Shown here: positions 21,767 through 29,900 of the stretch, piece by piece
How positions within the stretch are numbered: the first letter of the stretch is position 1
Layout of the letters: each line of letters opens with the position of its first letter
From: Mycobacterium paraffinicum
Lineage (GTDB): Bacteria > Actinomycetota > Actinomycetes > Mycobacteriales > Mycobacteriaceae
Direction: 5' to 3'
Length of the DNA stretch: 64,000 nt
Assembly: GCF_001907675.1 (NCBI RefSeq)
Contig: NZ_MPNT01000007.1
Location: 1 to 64,000, forward strand
Translations under genes and position numbers: made by a program
The notes under the pieces: model-generated
Databases searched by the model: none
Seen by the model: the letters and a program-made list of their open reading frames with translations, nothing else
Told to the model about the DNA's origin: nothing

Positions 21767-23221
21767 TCAGAGCTGAGCCCAGACCGACTTCGTCTTCAAA
21801 TACATGTCGATGCCCTCGCGGCCGAACTCGTGTCCCCAGCCGGACTGCTTGTGACCGCCGAAGGGCACGTCGTGGTCGAACACCAGCTGGCAGTTCACCT
21901 GGACGCTGCCCGCCTGCAACCGCTTGACGATCCGGTGGGCGCGGCCGACGTTCTCGGTCCAGGCGGTGGCGGCAAGGCCGTAAGTGGTGTCGTTGGCCAT
22001 GGCCACCGCTTCGTCTTCGTCGTCGAACGGCAGGATGCTGACCACCGGCCCAAAGATCTCCTGCTGGTAGAGCCGCATCGCGGGGTCGACGTTGGTCAGC
22101 ACCGTCGGATGAACGAAGTAGCCCTTGCGGTCGAGGCGGTGGCCGCCGGTGACGACCTCGACGCCGTCGCGTCTGCCCTCGTCGATGAAGCCCATCACGC
22201 GGGTGAGCTGCTTCTGGCTGATCAGGGGGCCGCTGACGCAGCCCTCCTCCCCCGGGCCGCCGAGCTTGAATGTGTTCGCCATCATGGCGATGCCTTCCAC
22301 CACCCGCTCGTAGACGCCGCGCTGCGCGAAGATTCTTGAACCGCACACGCAGCCCTGGCCGGAGTGCACGAAGATGCCCAGCGACGCCATCAGGATGGCC
22401 TTGTCCAGGTTCGCGTCGTCGAAGATCAGCACCGGCGACTTCCCGCCGAGTTCGAGCGTGACCTTCTTCAAATTGCCCGCCGCCGCCCGCACGATCTCCT
22501 TGCCGACTTCGGTCGACCCGGTGAAGGCGACCTTCTCGACATCGGGATGCGCCGTGATCGCCGCGCCAGCGGTGTGGCCGTAGCCGGTCAGCAGGTTGAC
22601 CACGCCCTCGGGCACGCCCGCCTCGTGGACCAGCCTGTCGAGCAAGAGCGCCGACAAGGGAGTTTCCTCGGCGGGCTTGACGAGCATGCTGCAGCCGGCG
22701 GCCAGCGCGGGCGCCAGCTTAGCGCTCGCGTTGAAGATCGGGCCGTTCCACGGGAAGATCAGTCCCACCACGCCATACGGCTCCTTCAGTGTGTAGGCGT
22801 GCATGTTGACGAAGGCGTCCGTCGCGATGCCGTCGGTCTTCACGTCGTACGCAACGCCGTTGATCTTGGAACACCAGCCGGCGTAGTAGCGGAAGAATTC
22901 CGAGCAGGTGGACATCTGCAGCTGCGCCTGCAGCAATGGCATACCGGTGTTGAGCGAGTCGAGCTGGGCGAACTCTTCGGCGTGTTCGTCGATCAAGTCC
23001 GCGATGCGCCACATGATCTTGGCGCGTTCGCGGCCCGGGAGCTGAGACCAGATGCCCGACTCGAAGGAATCCCTGGCCCGCCCGACGGCGTCGTCGACAG
23101 CCGCCTCGCCGCAGTCGCTGAATTCGGTGATCGTGTCCTCCGTTGCGGGGTCGATGACCGTGATGACATCCCCCGTTCCCGGGCGCTTGCGAATGTCCTC
23201 CAATACCGTCTGCAGCGTCAT
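21767..23221 (-). CDS. NAD(P)-dependent aldehyde dehydrogenase
   Basis: Oxidises aldehydes to acids. The ALDH fold is full length (484 aa): FPWNGPIF oxyanion-side motif, VKPAEETPL cofactor loop, VAFTGSTEVGKEI (NAD binding), TLELGGKSP carrying the general-base Glu, and the catalytic Cys291 in HSGQGC. The C-terminal QEIFGPVVSI and FGGHKQSGWG are typical of betaine/phenylacetaldehyde-type ALDHs. ATG 23221 has AAGGGA about 6 nt upstream. A 34-bp palindrome (23260-23293) in its upstream region suggests repressor control. Confidence 0.95.
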   Translation of the reverse strand: MTLQTVLEDIRKRPGTGDVITVIDPATEDTITEFSDCGEAAVDDAVGRARDSFESGIWSQLPGRERAKIMWRIADLIDEHAEEFAQLDSLNTGMPLLQAQLQMSTCSEFFRYYAGWCSKINGVAYDVKTDGIATDAFVNMHAYTLKEPYGVVGLIFPWNGPIFNASAKLAPALAAGCSMLVKPAEETPLSALLLDRLVHEAGVPEGVVNLLTGYGHTAGAAITAHPDVEKVAFTGSTEVGKEIVRAAAGNLKKVTLELGGKSPVLIFDDANLDKAILMASLGIFVHSGQGCVCGSRIFAQRGVYERVVEGIAMMANTFKLGGPGEEGCVSGPLISQKQLTRVMGFIDEGRRDGVEVVTGGHRLDRKGYFVHPTVLTNVDPAMRLYQQEIFGPVVSILPFDDEDEAVAMANDTTYGLAATAWTENVGRAHRIVKRLQAGSVQVNCQLVFDHDVPFGGHKQSGWGHEFGREGIDMYLKTKSVWAQL

Positions 23222-23259
23222 CTGATCCCTTCCGAGTCGCGGGGCCATTCGGCCGGAAC

Positions 23260-23293
23260 CCCCCAATGCTGAGCACTTGCTTAGCATTGGGGG
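23260..23293. promoter_or_regulatory. 34-bp palindromic operator upstream of aldehyde dehydrogenase
   Basis: CCCCCAATGCTGAG (23260-23273) and CTTAGCATTGGGGG (23280-23293) are inverted 14-nt arms with one mismatch around CACTTG. The inner part also reads GCTGAGCA-CT-TGCTTAGC, a TetR-like half-site pair. It lies about 40 bp upstream of the ATG. Confidence 0.65.
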
Positions 23294-23367
23294 TGCGGCG
23301 CGGTCAAGGCCGCGGTCACGGATGGGTTCGACGCACGGGGCCGCGAAAACGGCCGCTACCCAACTGC

Positions 23368-23778
23368 CTAGCGCAGCTGTTGGATGCGGATCAGGTTGCC
23401 GGCGGGGTCGCGGACCGCGCAGTCGCGCAGCCCGTACGGCTGGTCTGTCGGCTCCTGGACGACGTCGACGTCGTCGGCCTGCAACCGCTCGAAGGTGCGG
23501 TCGAGGTCTTTGGTGGCCAACAGCAACGTGGCGTAGCTGCCCTTGGCCATCATCTCGGCGATGACGCGCCGCTCCTCGTCGGTGATGCCCGGGTCGGCAG
23601 CCGGGGGGTTCAGGACGATCGAGGTATCCGGCTGGTTCGGGGGGCCCACGGTGATCCAGCGCATCTTGCCCTTTCCGACATCGAGGCGAACATCGAAGCC
23701 GAGCGTGTCGCGATAGAACGCGAGCGAGGACTCCGGGTCGTCATGCGGCAGGAAGCTCGAGTGAATCGTGATGTCCAT
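23368..23778 (-). CDS. VOC-family (glyoxalase/dioxygenase-like) protein
   Basis: Small metalloenzyme-fold protein of the vicinal oxygen chelate superfamily. Two beta-alpha-beta-beta-beta modules are seen: MDITIHSSFLPHDDPESSLAFYRDTLGFDVRLD in the first and LLLATKDLDRTFERLQ...RDCAVRDPAGNLIRIQQ in the second, ending in the family's DPAGN motif. Substrate unknown. It starts 4 nt after the stop of the AraC-type regulator gene, so the two form an operon, and the regulator probably senses the same compound. Confidence 0.9.
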   Translation of the reverse strand: MDITIHSSFLPHDDPESSLAFYRDTLGFDVRLDVGKGKMRWITVGPPNQPDTSIVLNPPAADPGITDEERRVIAEMMAKGSYATLLLATKDLDRTFERLQADDVDVVQEPTDQPYGLRDCAVRDPAGNLIRIQQLR

Positions 23779-23782
23779 GGGG

Positions 23783-24229
23783 TCAGGCTAGGTGCGGCCC
23801 AGTGACCGGTGCTTCTCGATTCCTGACCGGTCTGGTCACCTGTCTCGCCACGCACGGCGGCAGTCCGGCCAGCGCGTCCACCGCCCGGCGTCGGTAGGTG
23901 CTCGGCGGCACGCCGACCAGTTCGGTGAAGCGCGTGCTGAAGGTGCCCAACGAGGAGCAGCCGACGGCGAAGCACACCTCGGTGACGCTCAGGTCGCCGC
24001 GGCGCAGCAGCGCCATCGCGCGCTCGACGCGTCGGGTCATCAGATAGGAGTACGGCGACTCGCCGTAGGCACGGCGGAACTCGCGACTGAGGTGGCCCGC
24101 CGACATGTGCACCTCGCGGGCGAGCGCCTCCACGTCGAGAGGCCGCGCGTAGTCCCGATCGATCCGGTCACGTACACGTCTGAGCAGCGCGAGCGCGCGC
24201 AGCCGCGCCTGATCGGATTCTGGGCGCAT
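23783..24229 (-). CDS. AraC/XylS-family transcriptional regulator
   Basis: A short (148 aa) regulator that is almost only the AraC DNA-binding domain. Two helix-turn-helices are visible: LDVEALAREVHMSAGHLSREFRRAYG (about 32-57) and LSVTEVCFAVGCSSLGTFSTRFTELVG (about 80-106), followed by the conserved PPSTYRR. There is no sensor domain, so it may act constitutively or through partner proteins. It is directly upstream of the VOC-protein gene in the same operon. Confidence 0.92.
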   Translation of the reverse strand: MRPESDQARLRALALLRRVRDRIDRDYARPLDVEALAREVHMSAGHLSREFRRAYGESPYSYLMTRRVERAMALLRRGDLSVTEVCFAVGCSSLGTFSTRFTELVGVPPSTYRRRAVDALAGLPPCVARQVTRPVRNREAPVTGPHLA

Positions 24230-24238
24230 TCGTAAGCC

Positions 24239-25141
24239 CTACGCGCCGACCAACTCCGGATGGAACTTGGCGGCCATGCGGCGCAGTCCGTCACGCCAGT
24301 CGACGGTCGTGCCGCCGATCAATTCGTGCATCCGTTCGCTGGCTGTGGGATTGCCGCGCAGCGCCTGCGCGCTCACCTCGAAAACCGGCTCCTTGCCGAC
24401 CAGCGAGCCGAGGTAACCACACCAGTCCTGAATGCTGACCGTCTGATCGCCACACCAGTTGACCGTCGTGGCGGGGACCGAGGCCACCTCGAGCAACTTC
24501 GGGATGGTCGCGATGATGTCGTCCTCGTGAATCGGGTTGTACTGGGCCGATTCACCGGGCGGGACCGGGATCGGGATGCCCGCCAGCATCATCTCCATGT
24601 GATAGAACGGCCACCCGCCGTTGTCGCCATAGGGAACGTTGAGCCGGGCGATGGTGGTGGGAATCCCGAGAACCCGCGCCGTCGACCGGGCGACGACCTC
24701 CCCGGCGATCTTGGAGATGGAATAGGTGGGAAACAGGCACTTGTGGTTGTCGCCCAGGGCGGCGGCCTCGGTGCGGGGAAGGTCGTCCGGCGGGTCGTAG
24801 ACCGCGGCGGAGGAACAGTGCAGGAAGGCCTTCGCGCCGCGGCAGTGCGCCATGAGCAGGCCGACCGACTCCGCGTTGGCCGCGAGGTCGGTGTCCCAGT
24901 TCCCGCTCTTGGCGACCGCGAGGTTGAGGACATACTCGAAATCGCTTGGCAGAGCGCTGAAGTCGCCGGCAGCTAAGTTAACCGTCTGGCAGTGGACGCC
25001 GGCCTTCTCCAGGCCCTCACGCGCGGCGGGATCGGTGAAGCGGGCGATGCCCCACACCTCGTTGTCGGCCGCCAGCGCCCGGGCGATGGGGGTTGCGAGT
25101 TGCCCGGTCGGGCCGGTGATCAGGATCTTTGAACCGCGCAC
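24239..25141 (-). CDS. NAD(P)-dependent epimerase/dehydratase family protein
   Basis: Extended short-chain dehydrogenase. The N-terminal cofactor motif is ILITGPTGQLATPIA (GxxGxxA, about residues 6-20). Catalytic Ser is in HCSSAAVYDPP and the YxxxK pair is in PTYSISKIAG. The C-terminal substrate domain has GDNGGWPFYHMEMM and NPIHEDDI. Likely acts on a sugar-nucleotide or a hydroxyacyl/steroid-type substrate; the sequence does not decide. GTG 25141. It lies 9 bp upstream of the AraC gene and 79 bp downstream of the acyl-CoA dehydrogenase-like gene, all on one strand. Confidence 0.88.
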   Translation of the reverse strand: MRGSKILITGPTGQLATPIARALAADNEVWGIARFTDPAAREGLEKAGVHCQTVNLAAGDFSALPSDFEYVLNLAVAKSGNWDTDLAANAESVGLLMAHCRGAKAFLHCSSAAVYDPPDDLPRTEAAALGDNHKCLFPTYSISKIAGEVVARSTARVLGIPTTIARLNVPYGDNGGWPFYHMEMMLAGIPIPVPPGESAQYNPIHEDDIIATIPKLLEVASVPATTVNWCGDQTVSIQDWCGYLGSLVGKEPVFEVSAQALRGNPTASERMHELIGGTTVDWRDGLRRMAAKFHPELVGA

Positions 25142-25220
25142 GCGCTGATAGTAGGCGACGTTGGGACAACGCCCGGGCTTTCAGGGTTCATCGGTCGGAT
25201 GGCCGCCGCCGGGCGGCCCT

Positions 25221-26405
25221 TCACAACCCCGGCTGGTCCTCGATGATGCCGAGCCAAATCTGCGCGACGTCGATCGCCACTTTCTCGCTGATGAAGGCGT
25301 GCTGCGTGCCGGTGTAGATGTCGCGGAAGGCGCGCTCGAGCCGGCTGCCCTCCCGGATCGAGCTGGTGCCCGCGACCAAGTGGGCCCACTCGGCGCAGCC
25401 GCGGGCCGTGTCGGTCGCATAGACGGCGGCCACCCGCATGTCCGCGCGCAGGGTGGGCGTCAGGTCCTCCCCCGCCGCGACCGCGGCCTCGGCGGTGGTG
25501 AACGCGTCGAGCACCAGCAGACGCGCGGCGCGCCACGCCGCTCGGTGGTGCGCCAGTCCTTTCTGGAAGGTCGGTCGGCTGGCCAGCGATGCCATGTCGC
25601 TCATGCGGAACTTCGTCGCCGCCAGCTCCTGAACGTCATCCAGCATGCTCTTGGCGACGCCGAGCGCCCAGGACGCGTGGCCGGCGGCGGTGACGGGCAT
25701 CAGCCCCATCCGGGTGGCCGGCGATGTCCCCCGGTACGGCCGGCGCACGAAGAGCTCGAAGGTGCGGCTCGCCGGCACGAACACCTCCTGGACGCTGTAG
25801 TCATAGGACCCAGTCCCCTTGAGGCCCTGCACAAACCAGCCGTCGTCGAAACTGATCTGCTCCCGGGGAATCACCGCCACCCGCATCTCGGGGAAGCCCT
25901 CGCTGATCCAGCGCATTTCGCCGTCATCCATCGGCAGGAAACCTGCGGCGACGTACTGCGAGTGACCGATGCCCGAGCCGAAACTCCACGACCCGCTCAC
26001 CAGGTAGCCACCGTCGACCGCGGCCCCCTGCCCGTTGGGGAAGAATTGGCCGCCCATGGTGACGCGGTTGTCGTGCGCCGCGAACACCTCCGCGAAACCC
26101 TCGTCGGGCAGATACGCCGCGGCGGCGAACGAGGACGGCAGGTTGGCGATGCCGACCCAACCGAAAGAACCGTCCTGCCAGGCCATTTCGATCCACGTCT
26201 CGATCATCTCGGTGAACGACGGCTCGACACCGCCGGCCTCGACGGGGTTGAACGCGGACATCAGCCCGCTCGCCCACATCTCGTCGACGACCGCGGGAGT
26301 GAGCGTGCGTGCCCGTTCGGATTCGGCGGCCTCGGCTCGCACCAGTTCGCGCATTCCGCGGGCCAGCGAGACAACCCTGTCGGCGGTGTCGGCTATCGAC
26401 GTCAT
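25221..26405 (-). CDS. Acyl-CoA dehydrogenase/HsaA-like flavin monooxygenase family protein
   Basis: Flavoenzyme of the acyl-CoA dehydrogenase fold, resembling the FMNH2-using hydroxylases (HsaA, DszC) as much as true dehydrogenases. Visible pieces are WIEMAWQDGSFGWVGIAN, VSGSWSFGSGIGHSQYV (flavin region), LKGTGSYDYSVQEVFVPASR and the C-terminal YTGTQHAFISEKVAIDVAQIW. A catalytic Glu typical of acyl-CoA dehydrogenases is not evident. Substrate unknown; steroid or xenobiotic oxidation is possible. ATG 26405. It likely heads a minus-strand unit with the epimerase, AraC and VOC genes. Confidence 0.85.
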   Translation of the reverse strand: MTSIADTADRVVSLARGMRELVRAEAAESERARTLTPAVVDEMWASGLMSAFNPVEAGGVEPSFTEMIETWIEMAWQDGSFGWVGIANLPSSFAAAAYLPDEGFAEVFAAHDNRVTMGGQFFPNGQGAAVDGGYLVSGSWSFGSGIGHSQYVAAGFLPMDDGEMRWISEGFPEMRVAVIPREQISFDDGWFVQGLKGTGSYDYSVQEVFVPASRTFELFVRRPYRGTSPATRMGLMPVTAAGHASWALGVAKSMLDDVQELAATKFRMSDMASLASRPTFQKGLAHHRAAWRAARLLVLDAFTTAEAAVAAGEDLTPTLRADMRVAAVYATDTARGCAEWAHLVAGTSSIREGSRLERAFRDIYTGTQHAFISEKVAIDVAQIWLGIIEDQPGL

Positions 26406-26539
26406 TCACCTGTCCCATCGTTGCGACGGCATCAGCGGGGAACTGATATCGGTGACCGTACCAACCGCTTAGCGTTGAAAAGAATGAAATTCGCGGGTGA
26501 GCGTGAGCGCGCATGAGCTGCCGCCTTACCGTAGGGGTC

Positions 26540-26920
26540 GTGCGGTGGATCGTGGACGGTATGAACGTGATCGGGAGCCGCCCGGACGGTTGGTGGAAGG
26601 ACCGCGGCCGCGCCATGGTCGCGCTGGCCGACCGCCTCGACCGCTGGGCCGCCACCCACGGGGACCGCGTGACGGTGGTGTTCGAGCGGCCGCCGTCGAC
26701 CGCCATTCCCGCATCGATTATCGAGATCGCGTACGCGCCCAGGGCGGCCGCGAACTCGGCCGACGACGAGATCGTCCGGCGGGTCGAGGGGGACCCCAGT
26801 CCGCACGAGATCCGGGTGGTCACGTCGGATAAGGGGCTCAGCGACCGCGTCGAGGGCCTGGGCGCGTCGGTCTATCCCGCCGCCGGGTTTCGCGACCTCA
26901 TCGACCCGAGGGAATCATGA
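26540..26920 (+). CDS. NYN/PIN-like (YacP-type) domain protein
   Basis: A 126-residue protein with the NYN nuclease fold signature: VRWIVDGMNVIGSRPDGWW (first Asp at the active site), VTVVFERPP, NSADDEIV (acidic pair) and VVTSDKGLSDRV. Such proteins are related to RNases. GTG 26540 starts the conserved core; an in-frame ATG at 26513 would add nine residues. Its TGA overlaps the ATG of the nitronate monooxygenase (ATGA), so the two are translationally coupled. The reason for pairing is unclear. Confidence 0.8.
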   Translation: MRWIVDGMNVIGSRPDGWWKDRGRAMVALADRLDRWAATHGDRVTVVFERPPSTAIPASIIEIAYAPRAAANSADDEIVRRVEGDPSPHEIRVVTSDKGLSDRVEGLGASVYPAAGFRDLIDPRES

Positions 26921-27864
26921 ACACGACCAACCGGGTCTGCGAACTGGCGCGCATCGACATCCCGATCATCCAGGCGCCGATGACCTACATCGCCGGTGCG
27001 CAACTAGCCGCGGCGGTGTCCAACGCGGGCGGGCTGGGCATCATCGAGACGACGTCCGACCGGGGCCGGGCCGATCTGCGACGGGTGCGTGACCTCACCG
27101 ACCGGCCGGTGGGCGCGAACATCGCGCTGATCATGAACCGCGACCCGGCCACGGTGGATCTGCTGGCGGCCAACGATATTCGCTTCGTCACCACCTCGGC
27201 GGGCGATCCGGCGCTGTTCACCGACCGGCTGCACGACGCCGGCATCACCGTCTTTCACGTGGTGGGCACGCTGGCGGCGGCACGCAAAGCCGTCGACGCC
27301 GGAGTGGACGGGCTCGTGGTCGAGGGTGTGGAGGGCGGCGGGTTCAAGAACCGATTCGGGGCGTCGACCATGGTGGTGCTGCCCCTGGTGGCCGCACATG
27401 TCGACGTCCCCATCGTGGCCGCGGGCGGTATCTGCGACGCGCGCTCGATGGCGGCCGCTTTCGTCCTCGGGGCCGAAGGTGTGCAGATGGGCACCCGGCT
27501 GCTGGCCTCGGCCGACTCGCCGGTGCACGGCAACCTCAAGCGGGCGGTCGTTGCGGCCGACGAGACGGCGACCGTGCTGCTGCCGCTCGACGGCAAACGG
27601 ATGATGCGCGTCATCCGGACGGACGCCGCCGAAAGGCTGGACGCGGCAACGTCTTCCGCCGAGGGCGCCGCGGCACTGCAGCGCGTGCAGCGGCTCTACT
27701 TCGACGGGGACATGGACGCCAGCGTCGCCAACACCGGTCAGGTGGCCGGACGGATCGCGGACCTCCCGCCGGCCGCCGCCATCATCGAGGGAATGTGGGC
27801 GGGGTGCCGCGAGGTGCTGGCGGCCACCGCGGACCGGCTAGGGCCTAGCTTGGATGGGTCTTGA
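26917..27864 (+). CDS. Nitronate monooxygenase family flavoprotein
   Basis: FMN-dependent TIM-barrel enzyme of the 2-nitropropane dioxygenase family, which oxidises alkyl nitronates and may act on other small substrates. Features are IPIIQAPMTYIAGAQLAAAVSNAGGLGIIE, VEGVEGGGFKN (phosphate loop with a GGG in place of the more usual GGH), VPIVAAGGICDARSMAAAFVLGAEGVQMGTRLL. At 315 aa it is full length. The catalytic His of class I enzymes is replaced here, so activity is uncertain. Its end overlaps the convergent DUF4333 gene by 20 bp. Confidence 0.88.
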   Translation: MNTTNRVCELARIDIPIIQAPMTYIAGAQLAAAVSNAGGLGIIETTSDRGRADLRRVRDLTDRPVGANIALIMNRDPATVDLLAANDIRFVTTSAGDPALFTDRLHDAGITVFHVVGTLAAARKAVDAGVDGLVVEGVEGGGFKNRFGASTMVVLPLVAAHVDVPIVAAGGICDARSMAAAFVLGAEGVQMGTRLLASADSPVHGNLKRAVVAADETATVLLPLDGKRMMRVIRTDAAERLDAATSSAEGAAALQRVQRLYFDGDMDASVANTGQVAGRIADLPPAAAIIEGMWAGCREVLAATADRLGPSLDGS

Positions 27865-28156
27865 CGTCGAACTCGACCCGCTCGCCGTCGACTTTGGTGA
27901 TGCGCATGTTCGCGGTGTACTGCACGCCTTCGGGCCCGGTGAAATGACAGTCGAACTGCATTCCGACTTTGGCTTCCACCCCGGACCGGCAGTGCACATC
28001 GGCCGGACGGAAACCGGTCTGTTTGGAGACCACGTCGACCACCGATTGCTCCGCGCCGTCGGGCTTGATGGTGGGCTTGGAACTACAGCCGGCGAGTTGC
28101 AGGCTCACCACACTCACCAGCACCCCCGCGACAACACCGACCTTGCCGCCGTCCAT
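27845..28156 (-). CDS. DUF4333 lipoprotein
   Basis: A 103-residue exported lipoprotein. The signal peptide ends in the lipobox LAGC (Cys about residue 24), followed by a short SSKPTIKP linker and a DUF4333 domain with two Cys (HCRSGVEAKVGMQFDCHF) that probably form a disulfide, and MRITKVDGERVEFDV. ATG 28156 is chosen because AAAGGAG lies 8 nt upstream; an in-frame start at 28183 has no such site. Role unknown. Confidence 0.88.
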   Translation of the reverse strand: MDGGKVGVVAGVLVSVVSLQLAGCSSKPTIKPDGAEQSVVDVVSKQTGFRPADVHCRSGVEAKVGMQFDCHFTGPEGVQYTANMRITKVDGERVEFDVKTHPS

Positions 28157-28316
28157 CGCCGGTACTCCTTTGCCGCCGACCATTCCACCGCCCGTCCGGC
28201 GGAATGGTCAGGCTAACACGTTCGGCGGGCGACAGGCAGCTCAACGCGACGGGCGCCGGCACATCGCAAACAACCGAGCTGCCGAAGCGCTCGGCGAAAA
28301 GGCGGTTAGCTGAGGG

Positions 28317-28811
28317 TCAGCCCGCCGCGGCCAGCGCCGCGTCGTAGTTGGGCTCCTGGGCGATCTCCGGGACCAGCTCGGTGTAGGCGACCTTGCCGTC
28401 GGCGCCGACCACCACAATGGCCCGGGCCAGCAGACCCGCCATCGGGCCGTCGTTGATGGTGACGCCGTAGTCCTCGCCGAAGCTGCTGCGGAACGCCGAA
28501 CCCGTCTTCACGTTGTCGATGCCCTCCGCCCCGCAGAACCGGGCGAACGCGAACGGCAGGTCCTTGGACACGCACACCACCGTGGCGCCGCTGGCGGCGG
28601 CACGCTCGTTGAACGTCCGGACGCTGGTCGCGCACACCGGCGTGTCCACGGACGGGAAGATGTTGAGCACCAATGCCTTACCGCCGAGCTGGTCGCTACT
28701 CACCTCCCCCAGGTCGCCGCCCGTCAGGGTGAAGGCCGGCGCCGGCGATCCGACGGAGGGAAGCTCGCCGACGGTGTTGATCGGGTTTCCACGCAACGTT
28801 ATCTGTGCCAT
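28317..28811 (-). CDS. tpx: Thiol peroxidase Tpx
   Basis: Atypical 2-Cys peroxiredoxin that reduces H2O2 and organic hydroperoxides with thioredoxin as donor. Peroxidatic Cys60 is in PSVDTPVCATS, resolving Cys93 in ARFCGAEG, and Cys80 is also present, exactly as in M. tuberculosis Tpx (Rv1932). 164 aa, no export signal. It is divergent from the AraC/GATase regulator gene, which may control it or the DJ-1-like gene; the spacing is 112 bp. Confidence 0.97.
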   Translation of the reverse strand: MAQITLRGNPINTVGELPSVGSPAPAFTLTGGDLGEVSSDQLGGKALVLNIFPSVDTPVCATSVRTFNERAAASGATVVCVSKDLPFAFARFCGAEGIDNVKTGSAFRSSFGEDYGVTINDGPMAGLLARAIVVVGADGKVAYTELVPEIAQEPNYDAALAAAG

Positions 28812-28923
28812 GTCGCACAGTCTGCCAAGCCCGCCGCGGCCGCTACGGGCCAGGTCCCCGTGTCCTAATTGGTGGGGTGCATGACGTAGACGACATGCCG
28901 GGTTGTGCCGAAAACTTAGGTCC

Positions 28924-29883
28924 ATGACTCGCAGGGTGGTCATCGCCGGTTTCCCCGGCGTGCAGGCGCTCGACGTGGTGGGGCCGCACGAGGTCTTCAC
29001 CGGCGCGTCGCTGCTCACCGGCGGCGGGTACGACGTCGCCCTGGCCTCCATCGGCGGCCAGGCGGTCACCACCCCGACGGGGCTGGCCTTCGTCGCGGCC
29101 CCGCTGCCGGACCCGGGCGAACCCGGCGAACAGATCGACACGGTGGTGTTGCCCGGCGGCGGCGGTGTCGACGCCGCGCGGTCGGATGCCGAGCTGATCG
29201 GCTGGATCAAGGCCGTCGCCACGACCGCCCGCCGCGTGGTCACGGTGTGCACGGGCGCGTTCCTGGCAGCCGAGGCGGGCCTCCTGGACGGGCAGCGGGT
29301 GACCACCCACTGGGCTTTCGCCGGGCGGCTGGCCCGCGAGTTCCCCGCGATCGACGTGGACCCGGATCCGATCTTCGTCCGCAGCTCGGACACCGTGTGG
29401 ACCGCGGCGGGTGTCACCGCGGGCATCGACCTGGCGCTCTCGTTGGTGGAGGACGACCACGGCACCGAGGTCGCGCAGACCGTCGCGCGCTGGCTGGTGC
29501 TGTATCTGCGCCGCCCCGGCGGGCAGACACAGTTCGCGGCGCCGGTGTGGATGCCGCGGGCCAAGCGCAACTCGATTCGCGCCGTGCAGGAGGCGATCGA
29601 GGCCGAGCCGGGCGGCGAGCACAGCATCGACGAGCTGGCCCGTCGCGCGGCGATGAGCCCCCGGCACTTCACCCGGGTGTTCACCGCCGAAGTCGGCGAG
29701 GCGCCCGGCCAGTACGTCGAGCGGATTCGCACCGAAGCCGCGCGCCGGCAGTTGGAGGAAACCGACGACACCGTCGTCGCCATCGCCACCCGCTGCGGCT
29801 TCGGCACCGCGGAGACCATGCGGCGCAACTTCCTTCGTCGGGTCGGCATTCCGCCGGACCAGTACCGCAAGGCTTTCGCCTGA
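28924..29883 (+). CDS. GlxA/FtrA-type AraC regulator with GATase1-like domain (Rv1931c homologue)
   Basis: Transcription regulator joining an N-terminal DJ-1/PfpI (GATase1-like) sensor domain (about residues 1-190) to a C-terminal AraC DNA-binding domain (about 215-315). The sensor contains VVLPGGGG and the nucleophile-elbow-like TVCTGAF with Cys109. HTH motifs are HSIDELARRAAMSPRHFTRVFTAEVG and VVAIATRCGFGTAETMRRNFLRRVG. ATG 28924. The next gene encodes a stand-alone DJ-1/PfpI protein 17 bp downstream, so the regulator probably senses that enzyme's substrate. Confidence 0.93.
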   Translation: MTRRVVIAGFPGVQALDVVGPHEVFTGASLLTGGGYDVALASIGGQAVTTPTGLAFVAAPLPDPGEPGEQIDTVVLPGGGGVDAARSDAELIGWIKAVATTARRVVTVCTGAFLAAEAGLLDGQRVTTHWAFAGRLAREFPAIDVDPDPIFVRSSDTVWTAAGVTAGIDLALSLVEDDHGTEVAQTVARWLVLYLRRPGGQTQFAAPVWMPRAKRNSIRAVQEAIEAEPGGEHSIDELARRAAMSPRHFTRVFTAEVGEAPGQYVERIRTEAARRQLEETDDTVVAIATRCGFGTAETMRRNFLRRVGIPPDQYRKAFA

Positions 29884-29900
29884 GAGGAAAGGACGACACC

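Noticed and set aside
26456..26476. AACCGCTTAGCGTT as an operator upstream of the acyl-CoA dehydrogenase-like gene
   Set aside because: The arms are offset by one base and do not form a clean palindrome; too weak to call.
28281..28295. GCCGA/TCGGC hairpin as tpx terminator
   Set aside because: Only a 5-bp stem; the T-rich bases lie on the wrong side for the minus strand.
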